Source: Deltaproteobacteria bacterium
GTDB taxonomy: Bacteria > Desulfobacterota > Desulfuromonadia > Desulfuromonadales > BM103
NCBI GenBank assembly: GCA_024636215.1
Contig: JAGXHL010000076.1
Location: 19,578 to 83,577, forward strand
Direction of reading: 5' to 3'
Length of the DNA: 64,000 bases
The number at the start of each line of letters is the position of its first letter. The first letter of the stretch is position 1. A program made the position numbers and the translations under genes. The notes beneath the pieces were generated by a model that was not told where the DNA came from, searched no databases, and saw only the letters and a list, made by a program, of their open reading frames with translations. This document shows positions 36,778-46,839 of the stretch, piece by piece.

Positions 36778-37221
36778 TCACTCCATGCGCATACGGGTTT
36801 TGGCTGTTAAGCTGACAGGTCCCAGACCAAAGCCGGAAAGAACCATGAATTCGTATGGATAAGTGACTGTAACCTCCATTTCCGTGCCGAATAATGCAGC
36901 TCCGCTTCGTGAGGCCTCGGGTGGTGTGACTGTGGTGGTTAATGCACTTGATGCACCAAAGGAGATCATGTGAGCCTGAGCATATTCGTTAACCTTGGAA
37001 ATGATGGCTGCGTCGGATAGCCGTGGAACGCGCATCACAACGCCGGCTCGGGCACCCTCTCGGCTTGCATTCGTCAAAACATGTTTGTCAAAAAGAAGAA
37101 TGCCGAATTCTATTATGCCAAACAAGACCGCTATCAGTACGACCGAGATGACTGCAAATTCAACAGCTGCCGAGCCGCTTTCATCGCGAAGGCACATCTT
37201 TTTCATTACTCTTTGTCTCAT
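36778..37221 (-). CDS. tadE: TadE-type pseudopilin
   Basis: 147 residues. The basic head is followed by DESGSAAVEFAVISVVLIAVLF, in which SAAVEFA is the pseudopilin cleavage and Glu+5 motif; then EFGILLFDKHVLTNASREGARAG, the TadE signature. The mature part would be a helical stem plus a ~100-residue beta domain. TadE is matured by the TadV peptidase and is a minor component or initiator of the pilus. ATG 37221 and ATG 37206 are both possible starts. Next to a second TadE gene, 36 bp away. Confidence 0.87.
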   Translation of the reverse strand: MRQRVMKKMCLRDESGSAAVEFAVISVVLIAVLFGIIEFGILLFDKHVLTNASREGARAGVVMRVPRLSDAAIISKVNEYAQAHMISFGASSALTTTVTPPEASRSGAALFGTEMEVTVTYPYEFMVLSGFGLGPVSLTAKTRMRME

Positions 37222-37257
37222 GATCTGATGATCTATCCTTTGTTAAGAGAACTTTTG

Positions 37258-37677
37258 CTACGGTGACAAAGGTCTCTCCATATACATCATCGACTCAGCC
37301 GTTAATTGCAGGGTCGTCCCCAATCCAATCAACTCAGGAACGACAAAAGTGTAATCATAGCTGACTGTGACTGTGAGTGGCGTACCAAACGCACCCAATT
37401 CACCGTCGACCGCAGTCGATACAGACGGAACGCTGGCAAAAGTGATGAGACGATTGGTACAGTAACTCTCGACAACCGCAATAATCTCGTTTTCACTAAT
37501 GTGGGCAATGCCAGCTCGAGCGCCCTCACGACTGGAGTTGGTGACAACCTGCTTATTGTAAAATAGCAGTCCGAATTCAATCATACCCATCAACAACAGG
37601 AGAAATAACGGCAACAGGAGGGCAAACTCGATGATAACCGCTCCCCGTTGCGGTTTTCTTTTCTTAAAAACTTTCAT
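37258..37677 (-). CDS. tadE: TadE-type pseudopilin (second copy)
   Basis: 139 residues from ATG 37677; the open frame reaches further upstream but those residues are unlike a leader. RGAVIIEFALLLPLFLLLLMG carries the G-then-x4-E cleavage site and EFGLLFYNKQVVTNSSREGARAG is the TadE signature. It is clearly a paralogue of the neighbour at 36778 (shared NASREGARAG/NSSREGARAG block). Tad loci often hold TadE and TadF as such a pair, so this may be the TadF equivalent. The ribosome site is weak. Confidence 0.85.
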   Translation of the reverse strand: MKVFKKRKPQRGAVIIEFALLLPLFLLLLMGMIEFGLLFYNKQVVTNSSREGARAGIAHISENEIIAVVESYCTNRLITFASVPSVSTAVDGELGAFGTPLTVTVSYDYTFVVPELIGLGTTLQLTAESMMYMERPLSP

Positions 37678-37900
37678 AATACCAACGCAGATTAAGCAGT
37701 GAAATTTTATAGACACAAGATGGAACCTGTATTCAAACCTATGCTTGATAATTTTAGAATAGCATAATGACGCTCTTTGCATAGCAAGGAACCAACTAAT
37801 CTACTTGTACATCATTGAGTTGAAAGTCAATTTTGAGTCACACCTGACGAGAGCCTTTCGGCTTCTCAATGTGAGATATGAAGTCGTATCTGTAATGTCG

Positions 37901-39799
37901 TTAAGCACGAGAATTAGCTTTCTTTCGCAGAATAAACTTTTTTGTGAAAACCATCAAAAATATCCCCAAGGTAAAAACGAGTAGATATAATCCAAGTTGA
38001 AATGATTTTGGCAAATAATAGACTTCAAAATCATAATTACCCGGTGGGATATTGATGGCCAATAACCCATTTTGGGTCACAATGATACCGGATGAACTTC
38101 GCCATCCCTGGTCGAAATTTTGATTAATGACCAATTTATTCTCTTCTTCACTCTTAATATGAAATCTCTGCCTGTTTGGACTCCATTCATTCAATGTGAC
38201 GGTCCCATCATTGAGGAGGTAATACTCTCCTTTATATTCCTCATCAGTGTTTGCACGCGAATTGCGAGCAAAGGGGATGGTCTCATAAGCATCAACAACG
38301 CCTGTGTTCTGAAGTAACGGGAGATATTGATCGCTCCACGCACCGTGAACATTCCTCTGCGTAAAAGGAATGCTTATTTGTGTGAATGGCTGATGAACTG
38401 ATGGAATTGACTGTAAGAGCCCGGAAGAAGCACTCGGTGGGATCCTGTAGAGTTCTGGATTATTGAGATTCTGTTCAGCTCGAACATTCTTCCAAAAAGG
38501 AGTTGTGAGTGTTTGGGTGGCATTGGCAAGGGTGGGCAGACTTACGGAAATCAAATCACAGAATATAAAAAGAACGGTTAAGCTGACCATCAATCTGGAA
38601 CGGAAACTGCCTCGCTTGCCAAGGTGTTCCAACGAATGCCCGCAGAGAAGGGCTACCGCAAAGCTGAAGACAATCAATGCTCGTGTCGGTACCTGAAAGT
38701 TGCTGAAAATGGGAAGGTTGTGAAGGATATTCCATGGCGACAGTGTGCCAAAATTTCCTAAAGAGACTAAGAGTGTGAACAGCGAGACGATAACAAGAGC
38801 CTTGTGTCTTTTGAAGAGAGTGAAACTAAACAGGTATAGAGAAATAACAATGATGCCAAAATAACAGCCAAAAGCCCACCACCCGGTGCCGTTCAGACTT
38901 CTTTCCAGCCCCGTGAAGCGGTCAATAAAGAAATAGAAAAAGATATCCAGGGGGATGCCGACACCCACCTCAGTTGGTCGTGGATGGCTTTGTAAAACTT
39001 CCAACACAGGCAGTAGCTTTGGCGCAGAAAACGCGGCTGCCAGCAGGTTGATCATGAAAAAAAACTTAAGGGGGTAAAATGATTTAGTCTCTATTGCCAA
39101 GACCAAACAATAAATACAAATAAATAAAAGTGAATATGCGAGAACATAAGTACCGCCCTCGTAAAACATTATGCTCTCAATTGCCCCCGCTACAAAAATC
39201 CAATAGCTTTTATCCAGGCATTTTAGTAAGGCCAATAAAAGTAAAGGTAATAAAGATGCGGGTAGCCATACAATGTGGCCTGCAGCAATGTGAAGGGCCC
39301 AGGCGCCCGAAAACATAAAAATCAAAGAAGGGGCTAAACGCGCAGGGCCTTTTATCTTTAGATGTCCACTTAATAGCCACATTCCCCACAACCCTGCAAA
39401 TGTATGCACCAGGACAGCAATTTTTAGCCCCGCAGCAACACCGAAGAGTGCAGTGAAAATCAATATAGGCGAAAGATAACCTGCCTGTGGGTTGCCGATG
39501 AGTGATATCCCGCCGCCGCAATAAGGGTTCCACAGGGGGAATTGTTTGTATTCGAAAAGCGTAATCGATGGCACTTCATACAAAAACATGAAGTAGTCCC
39601 AGTCGCCACTACCGGAACTGTAAAGATTTTTTAACAGCGGTGAGCAAAAAAGCAGTGTGAGAAAGAAAAAGAACAGGGCAGGCAATAACCATTGCCGCCA
39701 GCCCTTTTGAGTCGCCCAGGAAAGAGGATCCTCCGCTCTGTCGTGTCGAGATGTTTCAGGGCTTTTGTGTTGTTTTTGTAAGAACCGCATAATATTCAT
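37901..39799 (-). CDS. Large multi-pass membrane protein (YfhO-like, putative glycosyltransferase)
   Basis: 632 residues with about a dozen hydrophobic segments. The first periplasmic loop carries SGSGDWDYFMFLYEV and the segment FPLWNPYCGGGISLIGNPQ, the pattern of YfhO-type GT-C-fold proteins. The C-terminal extracytoplasmic domain ends GNYDFEVYYLPKSFQLGLYL and a final membrane pair, also YfhO-like. Known YfhO members add sugars to lipoteichoic acid in Gram-positives; the substrate in this background is unknown. It overlaps the previous gene by 44 bp, so the two are translationally coupled. Several such genes in a row suggest a surface-glycan module. Confidence 0.7.
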   Translation of the reverse strand: MNIMRFLQKQHKSPETSRHDRAEDPLSWATQKGWRQWLLPALFFFFLTLLFCSPLLKNLYSSGSGDWDYFMFLYEVPSITLFEYKQFPLWNPYCGGGISLIGNPQAGYLSPILIFTALFGVAAGLKIAVLVHTFAGLWGMWLLSGHLKIKGPARLAPSLIFMFSGAWALHIAAGHIVWLPASLLPLLLLALLKCLDKSYWIFVAGAIESIMFYEGGTYVLAYSLLFICIYCLVLAIETKSFYPLKFFFMINLLAAAFSAPKLLPVLEVLQSHPRPTEVGVGIPLDIFFYFFIDRFTGLERSLNGTGWWAFGCYFGIIVISLYLFSFTLFKRHKALVIVSLFTLLVSLGNFGTLSPWNILHNLPIFSNFQVPTRALIVFSFAVALLCGHSLEHLGKRGSFRSRLMVSLTVLFIFCDLISVSLPTLANATQTLTTPFWKNVRAEQNLNNPELYRIPPSASSGLLQSIPSVHQPFTQISIPFTQRNVHGAWSDQYLPLLQNTGVVDAYETIPFARNSRANTDEEYKGEYYLLNDGTVTLNEWSPNRQRFHIKSEEENKLVINQNFDQGWRSSSGIIVTQNGLLAINIPPGNYDFEVYYLPKSFQLGLYLLVFTLGIFLMVFTKKFILRKKANSRA

Positions 39800-41234
39800 T
39801 TGTATAAGATTCCTGCCAGGAACCAGATTCTTTCAGAGCCCCGACAAGTTCAGAATCCTTTTCGAAAACAACCCAATCAACATCATATTGTTCAAGCAGT
39901 TTTTCTCTTTCTGAAGACGAAAATTTGATTGCGTTGTAGTCGGAGAGAATTTGCTCACCGTACATGTCGGCGCGGCCGTCAATAAAGACTTTTGGATGCG
40001 GCTTGAGCGCGTAAAGCAGGTAGCCACCCAGAGCATATTCATTGAACATTTTCCCTTCGGGTAAGTTTTTGTCGAGATAGCTGACCAGTTGATCGAGGTG
40101 GTTTGCTTGCACGTCGATGATCTGTTGAGGAGCCAAAAACTTGAGGGCGTGTTTGTCAATTGAACCAGCTGTAATGATGAGTAAAGCAATCAAGACCGTT
40201 AGCAGCGGGCCGCTTGATGCGGAGAGCTTAAGTTGTTTACTGTCTGAAGGGTCGACAGAGTTCTGCGAGCCTTTGCTGAACTGACTGTCAATCATCCTGG
40301 CAAGGAAGGGTGTCAGGGCCATGAGCATGAGGCTGACGTGGCGAATGTGGGTGAGTGCTGCGTTGAGGAAGAAAACTATGAGGAGCCGTTCCGTCCAGGT
40401 GACCCGGCTTTTGGCGAACGACACCAAAACAACAAGCCCTATCAGGTAGGCGCGAAAATACCACATGTCTTGCAGGTCAGGTGCTTTCCATTCTCCAATC
40501 AGTGTTGAAAAAACGCCGCTTGAGACTTGAAAGGGGAACAATAACAGCTCATAGCCGAAGGGGTTCACGCCAATGGATAAAATACTGAGGAGCAGGACAA
40601 GCATCGCTGGTTTCTGCTGTTGCAGACATTCTCTAAGAGGTTGCTTTTCGGCCAGGTATTTCTCCAGTACCGACCCCAACAGGAAAATCCCCTGCAGAAC
40701 GAGCCCCAGTATGAACCCACCATGTAGATTTGCCCAGATCATCATGATGGCTGGCAACCAGTAAAGACGTTTTCCTCCATTTATAAGGAGAGAGAGAGTT
40801 AGGAGCATGAATAACCAGGTGAACAGGTGAGGGCGGGCGGCCAGATGACTAGGGCTGAGGGCCAGTGCCAGAGAGACGCAGCCAAAGCTGATCCAAGGGT
40901 TGGCGTACTTTTCGGTGATTTTGAACAGCATCCAGAAGGTAAGGGAGGTAATCAGGAGAAAAAAGCAGAGAATTCCTTCAAGGCCGGCAAGTTTATAAAC
41001 CCCTGCCATGATGATTTCAGAAAGCCACTCGTGTGCTGTCCAGGGCGTGCCGAAAGCGGTATGGGAAAAAATATCGCTGTCGATCAGGCTGCGTTGCTCC
41101 AACATGACGCTGCCGACCTTGATATGCCAGAAAGAATCACCATCTCTTAGCAGACCATCGCTTATGGTCGCGATGGATATAATAAAAACGCTCAGACAAA
41201 AAATACCTGCAAAGTCAGGAAGATATTTCGACAT
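39756..41234 (-). CDS. Multi-pass membrane protein, putative glycosyltransferase
   Basis: 492 residues from ATG 41234 (a TTG two codons earlier is the only longer option). About ten hydrophobic segments. The first loop reads DGLLRDGDSFWHIKVGSVML and is followed by TPWTAHEWLSEIIMAGVY, a pattern shared by uncharacterised GT-C-like membrane proteins. The C-terminal ~110 residues form a soluble tail containing GYLLYALKPHPKVFIDGRAD. No family name is certain. It is the middle gene of a three-gene run (GT2, this gene, YfhO-like). Confidence 0.65.
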   Translation of the reverse strand: MSKYLPDFAGIFCLSVFIISIATISDGLLRDGDSFWHIKVGSVMLEQRSLIDSDIFSHTAFGTPWTAHEWLSEIIMAGVYKLAGLEGILCFFLLITSLTFWMLFKITEKYANPWISFGCVSLALALSPSHLAARPHLFTWLFMLLTLSLLINGGKRLYWLPAIMMIWANLHGGFILGLVLQGIFLLGSVLEKYLAEKQPLRECLQQQKPAMLVLLLSILSIGVNPFGYELLLFPFQVSSGVFSTLIGEWKAPDLQDMWYFRAYLIGLVVLVSFAKSRVTWTERLLIVFFLNAALTHIRHVSLMLMALTPFLARMIDSQFSKGSQNSVDPSDSKQLKLSASSGPLLTVLIALLIITAGSIDKHALKFLAPQQIIDVQANHLDQLVSYLDKNLPEGKMFNEYALGGYLLYALKPHPKVFIDGRADMYGEQILSDYNAIKFSSSEREKLLEQYDVDWVVFEKDSELVGALKESGSWQESYTNEYYAVLTKTTQKP

Positions 41235-41267
41235 AATCAAAAATCGCGTGCCTGAGATCGTTGTTGC

Positions 41268-41302
41268 AGAGGTCGGGATGAGAACCTCATCCGGAGGCCT
41301 CT
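41268..41302 (-). promoter_or_regulatory. Two-step hairpin at the end of the GT2 gene
   Basis: AGAGG...CCTCT (41268-41272/41298-41302) encloses GGATGAG-aac-CTCATCC (41276-41292). The structure straddles the GT2 stop codon and precedes the next gene by ~34 bp. There is no T-run, so it may act as an mRNA stabiliser or attenuator rather than a full terminator. Confidence 0.5.
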
Positions 41303-42252
41303 GTGTTGTCCTGAACTCTTGACGGGCTGTAACTATTGATCAGGTAGAGAGGTCGTTGCTTGGTTTCGTTGAACATCCTGCCAAGGTATTCGCCGATCAC
41401 CCCAAGGCTCATCAGTTGGACTCCTCCCAGGAAAAGAATGACCACCATCAGAGATGGATAACCCTGTACCGGGTCTCCGTAGACAAGTGTTTTGTAAATA
41501 ATAAACAAGGCGTAAGTGAAGGAGCCGACGGAAGTCGTCAGGCCAAGATATGTGGCAATTTTCAGGGGGTTAATGGTGAACGAGGTGATCCCCTCCAGGG
41601 CGAAATTCCAGAGCTGCCAGTAGTTCCATTTAGTGCGTCCTGCTGAGCGTGGTTCCCTTCGATACTCTACAGCAACCTGTGGATAGCCGATCCAGGCGAA
41701 CAGCCCTTTCATGAACCGATGCGTTTCGCGGAGTTGCTTGAGCGATTCCACTGCACGACGGGAGAGCAGGCGATAGTCCCCTGTGTTGGCCGGGATTTTC
41801 ACCCGGCTGACGCCCTGGATCAGGCGGTAGAAGAGTTTAGCTGTGAGTTTTTTGAGGAAGGTTTCACCCTCGCGAAACGACCTTTTGGCATAAACGACAT
41901 CGTAGCCTTCCTGCCATTTCACAATCAGCTGCGGAATGAGTTCAGGAGGGTCCTGCAGGTCCGCATCGATAACGATAATGGCCTGTCCAGTAGCGTGGTC
42001 AAGTCCCGCCGTCATGGCAATTTCTTTACCGAAGTTGCGGCTCAGGTCGATGATTGCAACGCTGGGATCCTGGAAGTCCTTGATAACCTTGAGCGTCGTG
42101 TCGCTGCTGCCGTCATTGACATAGAGAATTTCGTGGTGTCCGTCAATCTCGTTCAGAACGGCGCTGAGCCGTCTGTGAAATTCCGGCAAGACCTCTTCTT
42201 CATTATATGCCGGCACAACGACGGATAATGTCAGCTCAGTGCTTGCCGTCAA
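41287..42252 (-). CDS. Polyprenyl-phosphate glycosyltransferase, GT2 (DPM1/GtrB-like)
   Basis: 321 residues. The GT-A domain shows VVPAYNEEEVLPEFHRRL, YVNDGSSDTTL and the metal-binding VIDADLQDPPELI; later NTGDYRLLSRRAVESL and GYPQVAVEYRREPRSAGRTKWN are diagnostic of the GtrB/ArnC subgroup. Two C-terminal membrane segments follow (ATYLGLTTSVGSFTYALFIIY, VVILFLGGVQLMSLGVIGEYLG). It attaches a sugar to undecaprenyl phosphate, which GT-C enzymes such as the two downstream genes could use outside. TTG 42252 with GGGAGG seven bases before it is the start. Confidence 0.9.
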   Translation of the reverse strand: MTASTELTLSVVVPAYNEEEVLPEFHRRLSAVLNEIDGHHEILYVNDGSSDTTLKVIKDFQDPSVAIIDLSRNFGKEIAMTAGLDHATGQAIIVIDADLQDPPELIPQLIVKWQEGYDVVYAKRSFREGETFLKKLTAKLFYRLIQGVSRVKIPANTGDYRLLSRRAVESLKQLRETHRFMKGLFAWIGYPQVAVEYRREPRSAGRTKWNYWQLWNFALEGITSFTINPLKIATYLGLTTSVGSFTYALFIIYKTLVYGDPVQGYPSLMVVILFLGGVQLMSLGVIGEYLGRMFNETKQRPLYLINSYSPSRVQDNTEASG

Positions 42253-42487
42253 GGCGGGCCTCCCCGGTAGTAATGAAATTACAGTGTCAATAACAACAAG
42301 AACTGACGACCCTCGAATGGTGACGAGACGTGCATTCTTCTCATAGAGATTTGATGGTCTTGCCGATCAATTTACCAGAAGTATAAATGCTTAAAATTAC
42401 ATGTCAATTGACTGACTCAGACTTTAGTATCAATGGTTTGTATCCTTTAGAATGGCTATCTGCGTATAGATAAGCCAATACAATGCC

Positions 42488-43876
42488 TCAGTTCAAAACC
42501 TGGGTCAGGTAGGATTTAACCACGTCCGTCTTTGCCTCTATAATTTCACACCGTTTTTCACGAGTCTCGAGGCCATCCAGACTTGCCGGCCGCTCCGGGC
42601 CTTTGCCAATCGCCTGATTGACCGCATCAGGGAATTTGGCAGGGTGTGCCGTTGCCAGACAGATGACCGGGCAGGTTCCTACTGAGAGGTCTTTGCCGAC
42701 CTTTATCCCGGTCGCAGTGTGTGGGTCAAGCACATAGCCGGTGGTCTCGTAAAAGTTTTTGATGGTTGCCAGCGTCTGCTCATTGTCCACTGACGCTGAG
42801 GTGAAAATTTCATTGACCTCTGCGATCTGCTCCGAAGTGAAGGCGAGCTTGCCTGTTGCAGAGAACTGCTGCATGGCTGCAGTCAACTGTTTGGAATCTT
42901 CTTTGAATAAATAGAAGAGGTAACGTTCCAGGTTGCTCGCGTTCTGGATATCCATCGATGGTGAGTGAGTCGGGTGAACGGCACTGATTGAGTAGTCGCC
43001 GGCGTTGACAAAACGCGAGAGGATGTTGTTGGCGTTGGTTGCAAGGACCAGTTTTTCTATCGGCAGCCCCATCCTCTTTGCGATGTAGCCGGCGAAGATG
43101 TCACCGAAGTTGCCGGTCGGAACCGAAAAACAAACCTTTTGTGACCCTGTCTTCTTGCGCACCTGCCCCCAGGCGTAGAAGTAATACACCACCTGGGCGA
43201 GAACCCGCGCCCAGTTAATCGAGTTGACTGCGCCCAGCGCGTATTTTCTTTTGAAATCAAGATCGCCAAAGATCTCTTTAACGATCTGTTGACCATCATC
43301 AAAAGTCCCCTCGATGGCCAGGTTGAAAACGTTGGCCTCCGTGACCGTAGTCATCTGAAGTTCTTGTACCGCCGAAACCTTCTTGCTCGGATGCAGGATG
43401 AAAATATTGATATTTTTCTTGCCACGAACACCGTAGATCGCCGCGCTGCCAGTATCGCCAGAGGTCGCGCCGAGGATGTTCATGTGCGCACCGGTTTCTG
43501 CAAGCAGGTATTCAAAGAGGTTGCCGAGAAATTGCAGGGCAACGTCCTTGAAAGCCAATGTCGGTCCGTGGAAGAGTTCCAGAATAAAGAGGCCGTCCTT
43601 GTGTACGACGGGTGTAATGGCCGGATGGGTAAAGCTGGCGTACGCCCGGTCGATCATGCTTTTCAAATCTGCTGCCGGGATGTCTTCAATAAAGTAACTC
43701 ATGACCTGGAAGGCCAACTCAGGGTAGTCCAGCATCGACAGTGCATCAAGATCGCCAGGGGTCAATTGTGGAACAGACTCCGGCAAGAGCAGGCCGCCGT
43801 CCTCGGCCAGGCCCATCATGACGGCCTGCTTGAATGGAATGCCCCGGATCTGACCTCGAGTGCTTTGGTATTTCAT
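42488..43876 (-). CDS. thrC: Threonine synthase
   Basis: 462 residues, the long (E. coli-like) type. It begins MKYQSTRG, and the pyridoxal-phosphate Lys lies in HGPTLAFKDVALQFLGN. Phosphate-binding GATSGDTGSAAI and VPTGNFGDIFAGYIAKRMG are intact. It converts O-phosphohomoserine to threonine. AAGGAAGC precedes ATG 43876. The 235-bp region beyond its stop holds no gene and separates it from the glycosyltransferase run. Confidence 0.95.
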   Translation of the reverse strand: MKYQSTRGQIRGIPFKQAVMMGLAEDGGLLLPESVPQLTPGDLDALSMLDYPELAFQVMSYFIEDIPAADLKSMIDRAYASFTHPAITPVVHKDGLFILELFHGPTLAFKDVALQFLGNLFEYLLAETGAHMNILGATSGDTGSAAIYGVRGKKNINIFILHPSKKVSAVQELQMTTVTEANVFNLAIEGTFDDGQQIVKEIFGDLDFKRKYALGAVNSINWARVLAQVVYYFYAWGQVRKKTGSQKVCFSVPTGNFGDIFAGYIAKRMGLPIEKLVLATNANNILSRFVNAGDYSISAVHPTHSPSMDIQNASNLERYLFYLFKEDSKQLTAAMQQFSATGKLAFTSEQIAEVNEIFTSASVDNEQTLATIKNFYETTGYVLDPHTATGIKVGKDLSVGTCPVICLATAHPAKFPDAVNQAIGKGPERPASLDGLETREKRCEIIEAKTDVVKSYLTQVLN

Positions 43877-43962
43877 TATCTTGCTTCCTTTATGTTTGTG
43901 GAGTGGCCCGGCATTCTAGCAGGAGTTGTTTCTGCAGAAAAGAGGAAAGCGGTTTGAAAACA

Positions 43963-43996
43963 GGGACTGGGGGCTGGGGGCTGGGGGCTGGAGGCG
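43963..43996 (+). repeat. G-rich heptad repeat upstream of thrC
   Basis: Four consecutive 7-base units, GGGACTG then three GGGGCTG, plus a degenerate fifth. The unit is the same type as at 3427. It lies 86 bp before thrC and just outside the maeB terminator. Confidence 0.85.
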
Positions 43997-44005
43997 TTAG
44001 AAACT

Positions 44006-44034
44006 AAAGGGCAACCCAGTATGGGTTGCCCTTT
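44006..44034 (-). terminator. Strong symmetrical hairpin terminator of maeB
   Basis: AAAGGGCAACCC pairs with GGGTTGCCCTTT (12-bp stem, 5-base loop). It lies 62 bp beyond the maeB stop and upstream of the thrC promoter region. Confidence 0.85.
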
Positions 44035-44050
44035 AAATGTTTCTCGTTAT

Positions 44051-44099
44051 CCGTCACGGAATGTTCATCACGTACCCCCCGTCACGGATTGTTCATCAC
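44051..44099. repeat. 21-bp direct repeat overlapping the maeB stop codon
   Basis: CCGTCACGGAATGTTCATCA at 44051-44070 recurs at 44079-44098 with one change (A to T at the eleventh base), 28 bp apart. The second copy contains the maeB stop codon. Confidence 0.75.
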
Positions 44100-46363
44100 T
44101 TATTATTAAACGCATACTCCTGGGCATCAACGACAGCGACGGCAGCCATGTTGACGATATCCGCGACAGCATCACCGCGCTGCAAGACGTGAACCGGCTT
44201 CTTCATGCCCATGAGAATGGGACCAATCTGCTCGGCACCGCCAAGCTTGTGCAGCAACTTGTAGGCGATGTTGCCGGATTGCAGGTCGGGGAAGATGAAC
44301 ACATTGGCGTCGCCCTTGAGCTTCGAGAAGGGGTATTGCTTCTCGACCAGGTCCGGGTCGAGAGCCACATTCGCCTGCAGTTCACCATCAACAACCAGAT
44401 CGGGTGCCTGCGCTTTAACCAGGGCCGTTGCGCGCTTGACTTTGAGCGTCAGTGGATGGGGTGCGCTGCCGAAGTTCGAGAAGGAAAGCATGGCGACTTT
44501 CGGCTCAAAATCGAACTGCTGAGCTTTTTGAGCCGTCAGAATCGCAGTCTCTGCCAGTTCTTCCGCTGTTGGCTCAATGGCGACCGTGGTGTCTGCGAAG
44601 AAGGTTGCCTCCTTCTTGGTGACCATCATGTACATGCCGTGAACCTTGGAGAGCCCTTCGCGCTTGCCGATGACTTCGAGGGCAGGGCGGATTGTCTCGG
44701 GGTAATGGTGGTTGATGCCCGAGAGGAGTGAATCGGCATCACCTTTAAGAACCATCATCGAACCGAAGTGGTTGCGGCTCTTGCGGATAGTGCGTTTTGC
44801 CTCAGCCAGGGTGACCCCCTTACGCTGACGCATGGTGTAGAATTCCTCGGTGTAAGCTTCCAATCTTTCGTTTTTGCTCGGGTCGATAATGGTGATTCCC
44901 GACAAATCGACGCTTGCCGCGGCTGCGTTGGCTTTGATTTCCTCTTCGTCTCCCAGCAGGATCGGCTTGGCAATGCCTTCATCGACCAGAATCTGCGCCG
45001 CGCGAAGGATCTTCTCTTCTTCGCCTTCCGGGAAAACAATGCGCTTCGGGCAGGCTTTGGCCTTGTTGATCAAGGTTCGCATGATCTGCTTGGAATGTCC
45101 CTGCATCGCTTCGAGACGCTCCCTGTATTTGTCCATGTCTTCGATCGGACGCCGGGCAACGCCAGAGTCCATAGCCGCTTGTGCTACAGCAGGGGCGACG
45201 TGCAAGAGCACGCGTGGATCGAAAGGTTTGGGTATCACGTATTCGCGGCCGAACTTGATATCTTCACCGGCATAGGCCTTACGTACCGAATCGGGCACGT
45301 CTTCTTTGGCGAGTTCGGCAAGGGCTTTTACCGCAGCCAGTTTCATCTCGTCATTGATAGCGCTGGCGTGGGTATCGAGTGCGCCGCGGAAAAGGAAAGG
45401 GAAGCAGAGCACGTTGTTGACCTGGTTGTTATAGTCAGAACGGCCGGTGCCGATGATGACGTCGTCACGAACGGCTTTGGCTTCCGGTGGTGTAATTTCC
45501 GGGTCAGGGTTGGCCATGGCAAAGACGATCGGGTCTTTGGCCATAGATTTGAGCATGTCGTTGGTCAGCGCGCCCTTTGCCGAGACACCGAAGAAAATAT
45601 CAGCACCTACCATGGCATCCTCAAGAGTGCGGGCATCGGTCGTGGCGGCGAGGCGTTCTTTGTACTCATTCATGCCTTCCTTGCGGCCTTTGTAAATAAC
45701 CCCTTTGGTATCGCAGAGGATGACGTTGTCTTTGTTAATGCCCATGGTGATGGCCAGATTGGCACAGGCTATCCCTGCGGCACCGGCACCATTAACGACG
45801 ATCTTGCACTTGGTAACGTCTTTGCCGACGATTTCGAGAGCGTTGAGCATGCCGGCGGCTGAGATGATAGCGGTGCCGTGCTGATCATCATGGAAGACCG
45901 GGATATTCATGATCTTCTTCAGCTCTTCTTCGATGTAGAAGCATTCCGGTCCCTTGATGTCTTCAAGGTTGATGCCACCGAAGGTCGGTTCAAGCAGCTT
46001 CACAGTCCGGATCAGTTCGTCGGAGTCCTTGGTGTTGAGCTCAATATCGAAAACATCAACATCGGCGAAACTTTTGAAGAGAACCCCTTTACCCTCCATG
46101 ACCGGCTTACCCGCCAGTGCGCCGATATCACCAAGACCCAGAACAGCAGTGCCGTTGGAGACAACAGCGACCAGATTGCCTTTTGCTGTATATTTGTATG
46201 CATCGTCAGGGTTTTTCTCAATCTCAAGACAAGGCTCAGCGACTCCGGGACTGTAAGCCAGGGCAAGATCCCTGCTCGTTGCACACGGCTTTGTGGTGAT
46301 AACTTCAATCTTGCCTTTGCGGCCCATTGAGTGATAATCAAGCGCTTCCTGTCGTTTTGACAT
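44096..46363 (-). CDS. maeB: NADP-dependent malic enzyme with phosphotransacetylase-like domain
   Basis: 755 residues from ATG 46363, where GGAGG is present upstream; the frame is open a little further but without a ribosome site. Residues ~1-430 form the malic enzyme ([49 protein letters not shown]). Residues ~435-755 form a PTA-like domain ([27 protein letters not shown]). It turns malate into pyruvate and CO2, making NADPH; the second domain usually senses acetyl-CoA rather than acting as a transacetylase. Length matches E. coli MaeB. Confidence 0.95.
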   Translation of the reverse strand: MSKRQEALDYHSMGRKGKIEVITTKPCATSRDLALAYSPGVAEPCLEIEKNPDDAYKYTAKGNLVAVVSNGTAVLGLGDIGALAGKPVMEGKGVLFKSFADVDVFDIELNTKDSDELIRTVKLLEPTFGGINLEDIKGPECFYIEEELKKIMNIPVFHDDQHGTAIISAAGMLNALEIVGKDVTKCKIVVNGAGAAGIACANLAITMGINKDNVILCDTKGVIYKGRKEGMNEYKERLAATTDARTLEDAMVGADIFFGVSAKGALTNDMLKSMAKDPIVFAMANPDPEITPPEAKAVRDDVIIGTGRSDYNNQVNNVLCFPFLFRGALDTHASAINDEMKLAAVKALAELAKEDVPDSVRKAYAGEDIKFGREYVIPKPFDPRVLLHVAPAVAQAAMDSGVARRPIEDMDKYRERLEAMQGHSKQIMRTLINKAKACPKRIVFPEGEEEKILRAAQILVDEGIAKPILLGDEEEIKANAAAASVDLSGITIIDPSKNERLEAYTEEFYTMRQRKGVTLAEAKRTIRKSRNHFGSMMVLKGDADSLLSGINHHYPETIRPALEVIGKREGLSKVHGMYMMVTKKEATFFADTTVAIEPTAEELAETAILTAQKAQQFDFEPKVAMLSFSNFGSAPHPLTLKVKRATALVKAQAPDLVVDGELQANVALDPDLVEKQYPFSKLKGDANVFIFPDLQSGNIAYKLLHKLGGAEQIGPILMGMKKPVHVLQRGDAVADIVNMAAVAVVDAQEYAFNNK

Positions 46364-46447
46364 TCTTTGTGTCCTCCCTGGCTCGTTGCCTAAAGCCAAT
46401 TGGTTTGTTTTTGTTTCAGTAAAATTTTTTAGCAATAATAAAAAGTA

Positions 46448-46477
46448 TAGCTAATGCAAATCGCACACTTTTGTCAA
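46448..46477 (-). promoter_or_regulatory. Possible sigma-70 promoter of maeB
   Basis: On the - strand an exact TTGACA (46477-46472) is followed after 18 bp by TAGCTA (46453-46448), with TATACT slightly further down. The -35 is perfect, the -10 is poor, so this is tentative. Confidence 0.35.
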
Positions 46478-46753
46478 GATAAAACACTTTTATACGCCTA
46501 CGCTCGCTTATGCGTCCTCGCGTGTGCAATATACAGCAATGCTGATGCCAATATGAATGGTTCTGAGAAAAACCCTGCAAGCATTCATAAAATATCGCTT
46601 TTCACGTGGCCGTCAAGCCTCTTTGTGTTGCAACTTGGCGTTAACCCATAGGTTTATGGCTGAAATCAGCCACCTTGGGCTGTTAATTCACGTTTTTAGT
46701 TCAATCTATTGACAGGGTTCTGTTATGGCGATAGTCGTTAGGGGGTGAAAAGC

Positions 46754-46839
46754 CAGTGAGTTTTCGTCCAGAAACGGCTTTTTTCTGCGATCGAAAACTT
46801 CTCTTTAGTCATCCGGAGTTTACGGATGGACACAGTGAG
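46754..46839 (+). mobile_element. Short MITE-like copy of repeat family 1 with 7-bp direct repeats
   Basis: CAGTGAG at 46754-46760 and at 46833-46839 flanks a 72-bp element starting TTTTCGTCCAGAAACGG and ending GGATGGACA. The right hairpin CATCCG/CGGATG is present. Compared with the copy at 8875 its interior is deleted. The right direct repeat supplies the GAGG Shine-Dalgarno of the next gene. Confidence 0.72.

Noticed and set aside
46454..46651. 65-codon + strand open frame between maeB and the phosphoesterase gene
   Set aside because: No ribosome site, overlaps the probable maeB promoter, and not protein-like.
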